Shown piece after piece: positions 23,769 through 32,008 of a stretch of DNA of 64,000 nucleotides; the stretch's first letter is position 1, and each line of letters opens with the position of its first letter. Position numbers and translations under genes: made by a program. This DNA comes from Pseudomonas guariconensis. Lineage in GTDB: Bacteria > Pseudomonadota > Gammaproteobacteria > Pseudomonadales > Pseudomonadaceae. The stretch spans positions 1 through 64,000 of the forward strand of contig NZ_JADLJL010000019.1 in the NCBI RefSeq assembly GCF_015680235.1. Direction: 5' to 3'. The notes beneath the pieces are model-generated. The model did no database searches. It was given only the letters and a program-made list of their open reading frames with translations, and had not been told where the DNA came from.

Positions 23769-24961
23769 TGCATTTCGCGGCCATTGGCCGGGTTCCCGGC
23801 GACCCGATCCTCGGGCTGATGGAAGCCTATGCCCGTGACAGCAACCCGGCGAAGTTCGACTTGGGCGTAGGTGTATTCAAGGACGCCCAGGGCCTGACGC
23901 CGATCCCTGCAGCGGTCAAGCAAGCCGAACAGCGCCTGGTGGAGCAGCAAGCCACCAAGAGCTACGTCGGCGGCCATGGCGACGCGGCGTTCGGCCGCCT
24001 GGTCAGCGAGCTGGTACTGGGCAGTGCCTCGCCACTGCTCGCCAGCCAACGCGCCGGCGCCACCCAGACCCCCGGCGGCACCGGCGCCCTGCGCCTGGCG
24101 GCGGAATTCATCGCCCATTGCCTGCCCGGGCGTGGCATCTGGCTGAGCGACCCGACCTGGCCGATCCACGAGACCATTTTTGCCGGCGCCACGCTCAAAG
24201 TGTCCCACTACCCCTATGTGGGTGCGGACAACCGCCTGGACGTGGCGGGCATGCTGTCGGCCCTGGAACAGGCACCGGAAGGCGACGTGGTACTGCTGCA
24301 CGCCTGCTGCCACAACCCCACCGGTTTCGACCTGGGCCAGGACGACTGGCGCGCCGTGCTCGAGGTGGTGCGCAAACGCAACCTGCTGCCGTTGATCGAT
24401 TTTGCCTACCAAGGCTTCGGCGACGGCCTGGAGCAGGATGCCTGGGCGGTGCGCCTGTTCGCCGCCGAGCTGCCGGAACTGCTGATCACCAGCTCCTGTT
24501 CGAAGAACTTCGGCCTCTACCGCGACCGCACCGGCGCTTTGCTGGTGTGCAGCCATGATGCCGAGAAGCTGCAGGATGTGCGCAGCCAGCTGGCGCTGCT
24601 GGCCCGTAATCTGTGGTCCACACCGCCCGACCATGGCGCCTCGGTAGTGGCGCAGATCCTTGGCGACCCAGCCCTCAAGGCCCTGTGGGTCGGGGAAGTG
24701 GACGCCATGCGCCAGCGCATCGCCGAGCTGCGCCAGGGCCTGGTCAAGGCGCTGGAACCCCACGGCCTGGCCAAGCGCTTCGCCCACATCGCCGCGCAAC
24801 GCGGGATGTTCTCCTACACCGGACTGAGCCCGGAGCAGGTACGCCTGTTGCGCGAGAAGCACAGCGTGTACATGGTCGGCACCGGTCGGGCGAACATCGC
24901 TGGCGCCGATGCGCAGCGCCTGGAGCAGTTGGCAGCGGCAATCGCCGACGTCTGCCAGTAG
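23768..24961 (+). CDS. phhC: Aromatic amino acid aminotransferase
   Basis: This 397-residue class I aminotransferase converts tyrosine (and phenylalanine) to the keto acid and closes the phhABC pathway. It has the HNPTGFD motif and the PLP lysine in SSCSKNFGLYRDRTG, and is close to TyrB/AspC. The start ATG shares its A with the phhB stop (TGATG), showing tight translational coupling. A REP pair follows and may end the transcript. Confidence 0.94.
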   Translation: MHFAAIGRVPGDPILGLMEAYARDSNPAKFDLGVGVFKDAQGLTPIPAAVKQAEQRLVEQQATKSYVGGHGDAAFGRLVSELVLGSASPLLASQRAGATQTPGGTGALRLAAEFIAHCLPGRGIWLSDPTWPIHETIFAGATLKVSHYPYVGADNRLDVAGMLSALEQAPEGDVVLLHACCHNPTGFDLGQDDWRAVLEVVRKRNLLPLIDFAYQGFGDGLEQDAWAVRLFAAELPELLITSSCSKNFGLYRDRTGALLVCSHDAEKLQDVRSQLALLARNLWSTPPDHGASVVAQILGDPALKALWVGEVDAMRQRIAELRQGLVKALEPHGLAKRFAHIAAQRGMFSYTGLSPEQVRLLREKHSVYMVGTGRANIAGADAQRLEQLAAAIADVCQ

Positions 24962-24986
24962 TCCTGCACTAGCCTGACCGACCTCA

Positions 24987-25050
24987 TCGCGGGACAATCC
25001 CGCTCCCACAAGGTTATCGACGATCCTGTGGGAGCGGGCTTGTCCCGCGA
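24987..25050. repeat. Inverted pair of REP elements
   Basis: TCGCGGGACAATCCCGCTCC and its inverse GGAGCGGGCTTGTCCCGCGA face each other across a short spacer and form a long hairpin after phhC. This REP doublet format (head-to-head, 64 bp overall) is typical of P. putida and may act as a terminator or mRNA stabiliser. Confidence 0.85.
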
Positions 25051-25199
25051 TTTGGCCGGCACTGGCATACCCGCGAACGGCGCCGCAAGGCGGAAAAATT
25101 TCAAACTGTCATCCAGACTCCTGTATCCTGCCCGAGCTTTTCGAAGCCTCACACGCGCCTGGCGCAGTCTTTTCACTCACACTTGCGAGGAACGACGAG

Positions 25200-25328
25200 A
25201 TGCATGAAATCCCGAATCTTCCCTTCCCAAGCCTGAACCCCGAAGAGCAAACCGTTGCCGCCCACGCCGAACCGGCGCCTGCCGTCGAGCAGGACAGCGA
25301 CGATCAATCCAGCGCCGACCAGGAATAA
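25200..25328 (+). CDS. Small 42-residue protein of unknown function
   Basis: An ATG preceded at good distance by GCGAGGAA opens a 42-codon frame: MHEIPNLPFPSLNPEEQTVA and then an acidic Ala/Pro/Asp-rich tail ending DDQSSADQE. It has no membrane segment or signal peptide and is strongly acidic. It has its own 5' region after the REP pair and a REP-rich region behind it, so it is probably monocistronic. I do not recognise a family, although I believe similar short proteins exist in other pseudomonads. The strong ribosome-binding site is the main support. Confidence 0.6.
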   Translation: MHEIPNLPFPSLNPEEQTVAAHAEPAPAVEQDSDDQSSADQE

Positions 25329-25517
25329 CCGCGCACCCCTCCGACAGTGTGAAAACGGCTGACTCGCGGGACTTTGCCCGTCATCGCGTTTTCACACCGT
25401 CCAGATGCCCGCCAGTCTATTCTCGCGCTTCAATCCTTCCGTCTTCCTACTTCGCATGAGCTGAGCACCCGCTTCGATTCGTGTCACCTTCACGACCCTG
25501 GGGGCGCTGTGCACCCT

Positions 25518-25697
25518 ATCGCGGGACAAGCCCGCTCCCACAAAGGGCGCAAAATCAAATGGTTATGCGTTGCCCTGTGGGAGCCAACTGTCTTGAGTTG
25601 CTTGCCCCGGTCCTATCGCTGGCAAGCCAGCTCCCACAGGTACGGCGGTGTCTCTGAAAACAGCGCAGGCCTGGTGGGAGCGGGCTTGTCCCGCGAT
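25518..25697. repeat. Cluster of REP elements
   Basis: The 383-bp gap between the 42-residue gene and the convergent dehydrogenase gene (25329-25711) contains at least three REP copies. They are TCGCGGGACAAGCCCGCTCC at 25519-25542, a diverged TCGCTGGCAAGCCAGCTCCC at 25616-25640, and GGAGCGGGCTTGTCCCGCGA around 25674-25697, plus a degenerate half near 25575. I see nothing else in the region. Confidence 0.8.
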
Positions 25698-25711
25698 GAA
25701 GGCTGCACACA

Positions 25712-28700
25712 TCAGCGCCGGGCGTACTGCAACACCACTTCCAGCGGATGGCGCATCTGCCGCTCGGTCATACGCTTGACCTGGCTGCGGCAAGAATAGC
25801 CAGTCGCCAACGCCTCCCCTTCCTTGTCCAGCTTGGTCGCCCAGGACTGCTCGAAGATAGTCCGCGAGGTCTGCTGGTTGCGCGCCTCATGGCCATAGGT
25901 GCCCGACATGCCGCAGCAGCCGGTGGCCTCGGTGACCAGCTTCAGGCCCAGGCGGGCGAACACCTGCTCCCATTGGCGGGTGCTGGCCGGCACATTGGTC
26001 TTCTCGGTGCAATGGGCCATGAGGCGGAAGTGGCCGGCATCGGCCGCAGGCTGCTCGGGCAACACGTCCATCAACCACTCCTGGGGCAACAGCACCTTGG
26101 GGCAGCCCTCCAGGCCATCGACCTTCTGGTACTCCTGGCGATACACCAGGGTCATCGCCGGGTCCAGGCCCACCAGCGGCACGCCGCATTCGGCAAGGGC
26201 CTTGAGCTGCGTGGCATTGCGGATCGCGGCCTTGGCGAAGGCACCGAGGAAGCCCTGCACGTGCAGCGGCTTGCCGTTGGCGCTGTAGGGGGCCAGGAAC
26301 ACGCGGTGGCCCAGGCGGTGGGCCAGCTCGATGAACGAGGCCAGCAACGGCGTCTCGAAGTAGCGGGTAAAGGCATCCTGCACCAGCACGATGCTGCGCT
26401 CGCGCTGGGCCGGGGTCAGCTCGCGCAGGGCCGGGACACTGGCCATGCCGACGCGGCAGCGGCTCAGGGTCGATTGGAAGTTGAAGCGGCTGATCAACGG
26501 GCTGTCGACCATGCCGACCTTGTCGGCCAGCAGCTTGCTTACCCACTTCGAGCCCATCACTGCGTTGTACAGGCCCGGCGCATGGGCCAGATAGGGAATG
26601 GTGAACTCCAGCGAACCGATCAGGTAGTCGCGCAGCGGGCGCTGGTAACGGCCATGGTACAGCTCGAGGAAGCGCGAGCGGAAGTCAGGCACATTGACCT
26701 TGATCGGGCACTGCCCCGCGCACGACTTGCATGCCAGGCAGCCGGCCATGGCGTCGTATACCTCGTGGGAGAAATCCTCCTGGCCCTGTTTGCGTGCCCG
26801 GGCGTTGCGCAGCCGTGCCGGCAGGCCCTTGAGCCAGCCTCCCTTGTTGCGCGCTGCAGCCAGCACGTCGATGTCCGACTCGCCCTGCAGGCGCAGCCAC
26901 TCGCGGATCAGCGAGGCTCGGCCCTTGGGCGAATGCTGGCGCTCGCGGGTGGCCTTCCAGGATGGGCACATGGCGTCGTTGGGGTCGTAGTTGTAGCAGG
27001 CGCCATTGCCGTTGCAGTGCACGGCGCTGCCGAAACTCTGCCAGACACGCTCGTCAATGCTGCGGTCGAGGTCACCGCGCAGGTTCACGCCATCGACCGG
27101 CGTCAGCCCCTCGGCGCTGTCCGGCGGGGTGCAGATCTTGCCCGGGTTGAGCTGGTTGTGCGGGTCGAACGCACCTTTGAGGCGCTGCAATGCCGGGTAC
27201 AGCTCGCCGAAGTACTCCGGCACGTATTCCGAGCGCAAGCCCTTGCCATGCTCGCCCCAGAGCAGGCCACCGTAACGTTGGGTAAGCGCCGCCACGGCAT
27301 CGGAAATCGGCTTGACCAGTGCCGCCTGCGCCGGGTCTTTCATGTCCAGCGCCGGACGCACATGCAACACGCCAGCATCGACATGGCCGAACATGCCATA
27401 GGCCAGGCCATAGCCATCGAGCAAGGCGCGGAAATCGGCGATGTAGTCGGCCAGTTGTTCCGGCGGCACCGCGGTATCCTCGACGAACGGCTGCGGACGC
27501 ACCTCCCCTTCGACGTTGCCCAGCAGGCCCACCGAACGCTTGCGCATGGCGTAGACCTTGGTCACCGCCTCGGCGCCCTCGGCCAGGGTATGGCCCAGGC
27601 GCTCGACGCTGGTATCGGCCTGCAGATGGTCGATAAAGGCTTGCACCCGGGCGTTGACCTCGGCCGGCTCGTCACCGCAGAACTCGACGAGGTTGATGCC
27701 CAGGGTCGGGCGCTCGGCATCGGCCGGGAAATACTCGGCCACGCTGTGCCAGACGATATCCTGCATCGCCAGCATCAGTACCTTGGAGTCCACGGTCTCG
27801 ATCGACAGCGGCTTGTGCGCCATCAGCGCATTGGCATCGCGCAGGGCATCCATGAAGCTGGAGTAGCGCACATTGACCAGCACCGCATATTTGGGGATCG
27901 GCAGCACATTGAGCTTGGCCTCGACGACATAACCCAGCGACCCTTCCGCCCCGCACAGCACGCTGTTGAGGTTGAAGCGGCCCTGCTCGTCGCGCAGGTG
28001 CGCCAGGTCGTAGCCGGTCAGGCAACGGTTGAGCTTGGGGAAGGTGCTTTCGATCAGCTCGGCCTGGGTCTGCTGGATTTCCCGGGCCGTGCGGTACACC
28101 TCGCCCACCCGGCCAGGCGCGGCACAGGCCTGCGCCAGCGCCGCCTCGTCGATCGGCAGGCTGTGCAGGCGCTCGCCGCCGAGCAACACGCTATGCAGCT
28201 CCAGCACGTGGTCGCGGGTCTTGCCGTAGGTGCAGCTGCCCTGGCCACTGGCATCGGTATTGATCATGCCGCCGACGGTGGCGCGGTTGGAGGTGGACAG
28301 CTCAGGGGCGAAGAACAGCCCGTGGGGCTTGAGGGCCGCGTTGAGCTGATCCTTGACCACGCCGGCCTGGACCCGCACCCAGCGCTGCTCGACGTTGATC
28401 TCGAGAATCGTGTTCATGTGCCGCGACAGGTCGACGACAATGCCGTCGGTCAGCGACTGGCCATTGGTGCCGGTGCCACCGCCACGCGGGGTCAGCTTGA
28501 TGTCGCGAAAACGCGGCTCGGCCATCAACGCGGCCACCCGCGCTACATCGTCGGCGTCCATCGGGAACACCGCCGCCTGGGGCAGGCGCTGGTAGATGGA
28601 GTTGTCGGTGGCCAGCACGGTGCGGGTGCCGTAGTCGGCACTGATCTGGCCACGGAAGCCACTGGCGCGCAGGGCTTCGAGGAATTCAGGGTAGTGAGCG

Positions 28701-28732
28701 GCAGGCGCACGGGTCGACAGCTGGGCGATCAT
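25712..28732 (-). CDS. FAD/Fe-S oxidoreductase, D-2-hydroxyglutarate dehydrogenase-like (YdiJ type)
   Basis: This is a 1006-residue fused flavoprotein. The N-terminal half is a FAD_binding_4 plus FAD-oxidase C-domain (LTPRGGGTGTNGQSLTDG near residue 85). The C-terminal half is a glycolate-oxidase GlpC-like iron-sulphur part with the ferredoxin motif CLACKSCAGQCPIKVNVPD and a CCG domain ending ATGCCGMSGTYGHE. Length and order match YdiJ of E. coli, which is a D-2-hydroxyglutarate dehydrogenase; it would return the by-product of SerA to 2-oxoglutarate. ATG 28732 is chosen on the family N-terminus. It is divergent from a LysR gene that may control it. Confidence 0.88.
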   Translation of the reverse strand: MIAQLSTRAPAAHYPEFLEALRASGFRGQISADYGTRTVLATDNSIYQRLPQAAVFPMDADDVARVAALMAEPRFRDIKLTPRGGGTGTNGQSLTDGIVVDLSRHMNTILEINVEQRWVRVQAGVVKDQLNAALKPHGLFFAPELSTSNRATVGGMINTDASGQGSCTYGKTRDHVLELHSVLLGGERLHSLPIDEAALAQACAAPGRVGEVYRTAREIQQTQAELIESTFPKLNRCLTGYDLAHLRDEQGRFNLNSVLCGAEGSLGYVVEAKLNVLPIPKYAVLVNVRYSSFMDALRDANALMAHKPLSIETVDSKVLMLAMQDIVWHSVAEYFPADAERPTLGINLVEFCGDEPAEVNARVQAFIDHLQADTSVERLGHTLAEGAEAVTKVYAMRKRSVGLLGNVEGEVRPQPFVEDTAVPPEQLADYIADFRALLDGYGLAYGMFGHVDAGVLHVRPALDMKDPAQAALVKPISDAVAALTQRYGGLLWGEHGKGLRSEYVPEYFGELYPALQRLKGAFDPHNQLNPGKICTPPDSAEGLTPVDGVNLRGDLDRSIDERVWQSFGSAVHCNGNGACYNYDPNDAMCPSWKATRERQHSPKGRASLIREWLRLQGESDIDVLAAARNKGGWLKGLPARLRNARARKQGQEDFSHEVYDAMAGCLACKSCAGQCPIKVNVPDFRSRFLELYHGRYQRPLRDYLIGSLEFTIPYLAHAPGLYNAVMGSKWVSKLLADKVGMVDSPLISRFNFQSTLSRCRVGMASVPALRELTPAQRERSIVLVQDAFTRYFETPLLASFIELAHRLGHRVFLAPYSANGKPLHVQGFLGAFAKAAIRNATQLKALAECGVPLVGLDPAMTLVYRQEYQKVDGLEGCPKVLLPQEWLMDVLPEQPAADAGHFRLMAHCTEKTNVPASTRQWEQVFARLGLKLVTEATGCCGMSGTYGHEARNQQTSRTIFEQSWATKLDKEGEALATGYSCRSQVKRMTERQMRHPLEVVLQYARR

Positions 28733-28882
28733 CGAAGGATGGCCTCTTGATAGGGCTAATTCACGGAAATCCTGTCGTCCCGGCATGAGTTGCTCAGGCG
28801 AGGATGACGAATGTGCCAATGTTCCTGTAGTTTCCAGCTGGGGGCAAACGGATATTCCTGCCGCTATCAATGAGCTTTATGA

Positions 28883-29767
28883 ATGAATTACCGCCACCTG
28901 ACGCCATCGATGTCGTTGCTGCTGGCCTTCGAGGCTGCCGCCCGGCATGAAAGCTACACCCGCGCCGCCGCCGAACTGTCGCTGACCCAGAGCGCGGTCA
29001 GCCGCCAGGTCCAGGCATTGGAGCACCAGCTTGGCCTGACGCTGTTCCGGCGCGAAGGGCGCCAGGTGCAACTGACCGATGTCGGGCGCCTGTACCAGCG
29101 TGAGCTCAGCGAGGCGCTGGGGCGCATCCGCAGCGCGACCCTGCAGGCGCTGGCGTATCAGTCCGGTGTCGGCACCTTGCGCCTGGCCACCTTGCCCACG
29201 TTCGGCTCCAAATGGCTGCTACCGCGACTGCATGCGTTCTATACGGCGCACCCGGGGATGCTGGTGCACATTCATTCACGAATCGAAGCGATCAATTTCG
29301 AGACCAGCGAGATCGACGCGGCCATTGGCGTGGCGACCCATGACCTGCCCGGGTTGATCTGCCATCGGCTACATGCCGAGGAGCTGGTGGTCATCCTACC
29401 GCCGCAGGCCGCGGCCGATGCACAAGGGTGGGGGCCAGGGCGTATCAGCGAGCAGGTGCTGCTCAATGTGGCCAACAACCCCCATGCGTGGGGCGAGTGG
29501 TTTTCGCACCATGGCCTGCCGCATCGGGGGATGCGGCTGGGGCCCAGCTTCGAACTGACGTCGCACCTGATCCAGGCGGTACGGGCAGGCATCGGGATCG
29601 GGCTGGTGCCGCGGATCCTGGTGGAAGAAGAGTTGGCCAGCGGGGAGCTGTTCAGTGCCGGAGAGGCCTTTGCCAGCCAGCGCAGCTATTACCTGATCTA
29701 CCCGCCACGCAACGAGGCGCTGCCTTCGCTGCGAGCGTTCCGGGGATGGCTGCTGGGGCAGATTTGA
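28883..29767 (+). CDS. LysR-family transcriptional regulator (GcvA-like)
   Basis: This 294-residue regulator has an N-terminal winged helix (SLLLAFEAAARHESYTRAAA then LSLTQSAVSRQVQALEHQLG) and a C-terminal periplasmic-binding-type effector domain. The subtype resembles GcvA/AmpR in opening with the RHLTP/SLLLAFEAAARH pattern. It is divergent from the dehydrogenase gene across 150 bp, the usual LysR layout, so that gene is the most likely target. The ligand is unknown. Confidence 0.88.
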   Translation: MNYRHLTPSMSLLLAFEAAARHESYTRAAAELSLTQSAVSRQVQALEHQLGLTLFRREGRQVQLTDVGRLYQRELSEALGRIRSATLQALAYQSGVGTLRLATLPTFGSKWLLPRLHAFYTAHPGMLVHIHSRIEAINFETSEIDAAIGVATHDLPGLICHRLHAEELVVILPPQAAADAQGWGPGRISEQVLLNVANNPHAWGEWFSHHGLPHRGMRLGPSFELTSHLIQAVRAGIGIGLVPRILVEEELASGELFSAGEAFASQRSYYLIYPPRNEALPSLRAFRGWLLGQI

Positions 29768-29825
29768 GGCGCCTGGGCCCTCAGGCCGCTTGAGCGTTCA
29801 GGTGCAGTGGTGGTGCTACAGGCCC

Positions 29826-29902
29826 TATCGCCGGCAAGCCGGCCCCACAGGGCTTTCCGGGCACCCTCGGTTGCGTTGTAAGCCGGTTTGCCGGCGATGG
29901 GC
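29826..29902. repeat. REP-like inverted pair
   Basis: ATCGCCGGCAAGCCGGCCCC and, about 30 bp later, AAGCCGGTTTGCCGGCGATG form an inverted pair between the convergent LysR and permease genes. This is a second REP subtype with a GCCGGCAAGCCGGC core. Confidence 0.7.
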
Positions 29903-29912
29903 CGATGGCAAT

Positions 29913-29947
29913 AAAAAACCCGATACCAGTCACCTGGCACCGGGTTG
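29913..29947 (-). terminator. Terminator of the AroP-type permease gene
   Basis: On the minus strand AACCCGGTGCCAG pairs with CTGGTATCGGGTT across a GTGA loop and is followed by TTTTTTATT. It lies about 20 bp past the stop codon. Confidence 0.85.
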
Positions 29948-29966
29948 GGATGCAACCGACAGAAGC

Positions 29967-31385
29967 TTACTTGGCCACGGACCCGGCAGCCGAGGCTACC
30001 GGCCCACTGCGCTTGCTCTTGATCGCATAGAACAGGTACATCACCACCAGCCAGACCGGAATCGCGTACACCGACACCTGGATGCCAGGGATCATCAGCA
30101 TGATTCCCAGAATCAGCACCACGAATGCCAGGCAGATGTAGTTGCCGTACGGATACCACAGCGCCTTGAACAGCGGCTTCTGGCCAGTGCGGTCCAGGTG
30201 CTGGCGGAACTTCAGGTGCGAGTAGCTGATCATTGCCCAGTTGATTACCAGGGCCGCCACCACCAGCGACATGAGCAGCTCCAGGGCGTGCTGCGGCATG
30301 AAGTAGTTGAGCAGCACGGCGACCAGGGTCACGGCAGCCGAGGCCAGGATCGAACGCACCGGCACCCCACGCTTGTCGATCTTCGCCAGGCCCGCCGGGG
30401 CATCGCCCTGTTCGGCCATGCCATAGAGCATACGGGCGTTGCAGTAGGTGCCGCTGTTGTACACCGACAGCGCTGCGGTCAGGACTACGAAGTTCAGCAG
30501 GTGGGCGGCCACATCGCTACCGAGCAGCGAGAAGACCTGCACGAACGGGCTGCTGCCGTAGCTGCCGCCAGAGGCGTCGATGCTGGCGACCAGGCTGTTC
30601 CACGGGGTCAGCGACAGCAGGATGACCAGAGCGCCGATGTAGAAGATCAGGATACGGTAGATGACCTGGTTGATCGCCTTCGGGATCACGGTCTTCGGCT
30701 TGTCGGCCTCGGCGGCGGTGAAGCCCAGCATTTCCAAGCCGCCGAAGGAGAACATGATGATCGCCAGGGCCATCACCAGGCCGCTCACGCCATTGGGGAA
30801 GAAGCCGCCGTGGGCCCACAGGTTGGTCACCGAGGCTTCAGGGCCGCCGCTGCCGCTGGTCAGCAGGTAGGCACCCAGGCCAATCATGCCGACGATGGCC
30901 ATCACCTTGATGATCGCGAACCAGAATTCGGCCTCGCCGAACACCTTGACGTTCATCAGGTTGATCGCATTGATCAGGATGAAGAAGCCTGCCGCCGTGA
31001 CCCAGGTCGGGATCTCCGGCCACCAGTAGTGGATGTACTTGCCGACAGCGGACAGCTCGGACATGCCAACCAGGATGTACAGCACCCAGCAGTTCCAACC
31101 CGACAGGAAGCCGGCGAAACCGCCCCAGTATTTATGTGCGAAGTGGCTGAAGGAGCCGGCGACAGGCTCTTCGACGATCATCTCGCCCAGTTGGCGCATG
31201 ATCATGAAGGCGATGAAGCCGCAGATGGCGTAGCCGAGGATCATCGACGGGCCGGCGGACTTCATCACGCCGGCCGAGCCCAGGAACAATCCGGTACCGA
31301 TGGCCCCACCCAGGGCGATCAGTTGGATATGGCGGTTTTTCAGGCCACGCTTGAGCTCGCCTGAAGGCATGTTTTGTCCACTCAT
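29967..31385 (-). CDS. aroP: Aromatic amino acid permease (AroP-like)
   Basis: This is a 472-residue, 12-helix APC-family importer. Its start region (ELKRGLKNRHIQLIALGGAI then GTGLFLGSA) and loop EEPVAGSFSHFAHKYWG match the AroP/PheP/LysP branch that takes up amino acids by proton symport. Aromatic specificity is inferred from overall similarity and from a TyrR/PhhR-type box in the long upstream region. ATG 31385 follows CAGGTGACTTC; a second ATG at 31370 is possible. Confidence 0.85.
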   Translation of the reverse strand: MSGQNMPSGELKRGLKNRHIQLIALGGAIGTGLFLGSAGVMKSAGPSMILGYAICGFIAFMIMRQLGEMIVEEPVAGSFSHFAHKYWGGFAGFLSGWNCWVLYILVGMSELSAVGKYIHYWWPEIPTWVTAAGFFILINAINLMNVKVFGEAEFWFAIIKVMAIVGMIGLGAYLLTSGSGGPEASVTNLWAHGGFFPNGVSGLVMALAIIMFSFGGLEMLGFTAAEADKPKTVIPKAINQVIYRILIFYIGALVILLSLTPWNSLVASIDASGGSYGSSPFVQVFSLLGSDVAAHLLNFVVLTAALSVYNSGTYCNARMLYGMAEQGDAPAGLAKIDKRGVPVRSILASAAVTLVAVLLNYFMPQHALELLMSLVVAALVINWAMISYSHLKFRQHLDRTGQKPLFKALWYPYGNYICLAFVVLILGIMLMIPGIQVSVYAIPVWLVVMYLFYAIKSKRSGPVASAAGSVAK

Positions 31386-31969
31386 GAACGAAGTCACCTG
31401 CTTGTTTTTATCTGTGACGAAATCGGACCCACCGCGCTCGTGGCGCAGCGGAATGGGCAAGGTGGTTACCTTGGGTTTCTTGGACGAGGTGATGACACCG
31501 AGGGCCCAGGCCCTGGGCGACTCAACCAGGCGTCAGCAAGAGTGCGCGGTACGCATTGGGGTCACAGGTAAAACGCGGCGCATTGTATACCCCTGCGAGC
31601 GCGCAGGCGTCAACGCGTTGCGTCATTTCCTGATGAAAAAACGCACCGGTCCTGAGGGGAAGGCCTGGAAAGGCGGAAAGATCGGCGTACATGGCGCCTC
31701 CATTTGTTGTTCTCGATGCCCGGCTCTTCGGCCCGGCTTCTGCACACGGCATGGGCGCTATATCACCGTGGGGCGAGGGCTTGGGCAAGGGGGCGAGCGA
31801 CGGCGGAGCGGCTCTGCGATGCAGTTCTTGGCAAAATCTGTTTACACGATGGGGCGTAGCTGGGAAAAGCAGGGGGATTCGTAAAATAATCGTTACAAGA
31901 TGGTTCGAAAACTTGCCACGCATTCAAAAAAGTTTCGGTAGATCAGTGGTTTGGAAAATAGATGGCACA
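31386..31969. other. Long upstream region of the permease gene
   Basis: This region of about 580 bp holds no gene I can support; open frames on both strands lack codon bias and homology. Its rightmost 130 bp (31860-31970) is AT-rich and carries a candidate PhhR box. If transcription starts there, the permease mRNA has a leader of roughly 450-500 nt, long enough for post-transcriptional control. Confidence 0.5.
31880..31897 (-). promoter_or_regulatory. Candidate TyrR/PhhR box
   Basis: CGTAAA-N6-GTTACA differs at two positions from TGTAAA-N6-TTTACA. It shares the right half GTTACA and most of the middle (ATAATC versus ATTATC) with the box in front of phhA. It lies 495 bp upstream of the permease start and 112 bp past the rluB stop. 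Confidence 0.5.
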
Positions 31970-31995
31970 AAAAAGGGCCGCACAGCGGCCCTTTT
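31970..31995. terminator. Bidirectional-looking terminator after rluB
   Basis: The stem GGGCCGC/GCGGCCC with a 3-nt loop is flanked by A-runs on one side and TTTT on the other. On the minus strand it ends rluB 14 bp after the stop with a TTTTTT tail. Confidence 0.88.
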
Positions 31996-32008
31996 CAACG
32001 CCAGGAGG

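Noticed and set aside
25748..28750. A 1000-codon plus-strand frame opposite the FAD/Fe-S dehydrogenase
   Set aside because: Its composition (His, Gln, Val rich) is typical of antisense GC-rich shadows and the opposite gene has clear motifs.
31522..31923. 133-codon minus-strand frame in the permease leader
   Set aside because: Poor codon pattern, no recognisable domain, and it contains the candidate PhhR box; could be leader RNA instead.
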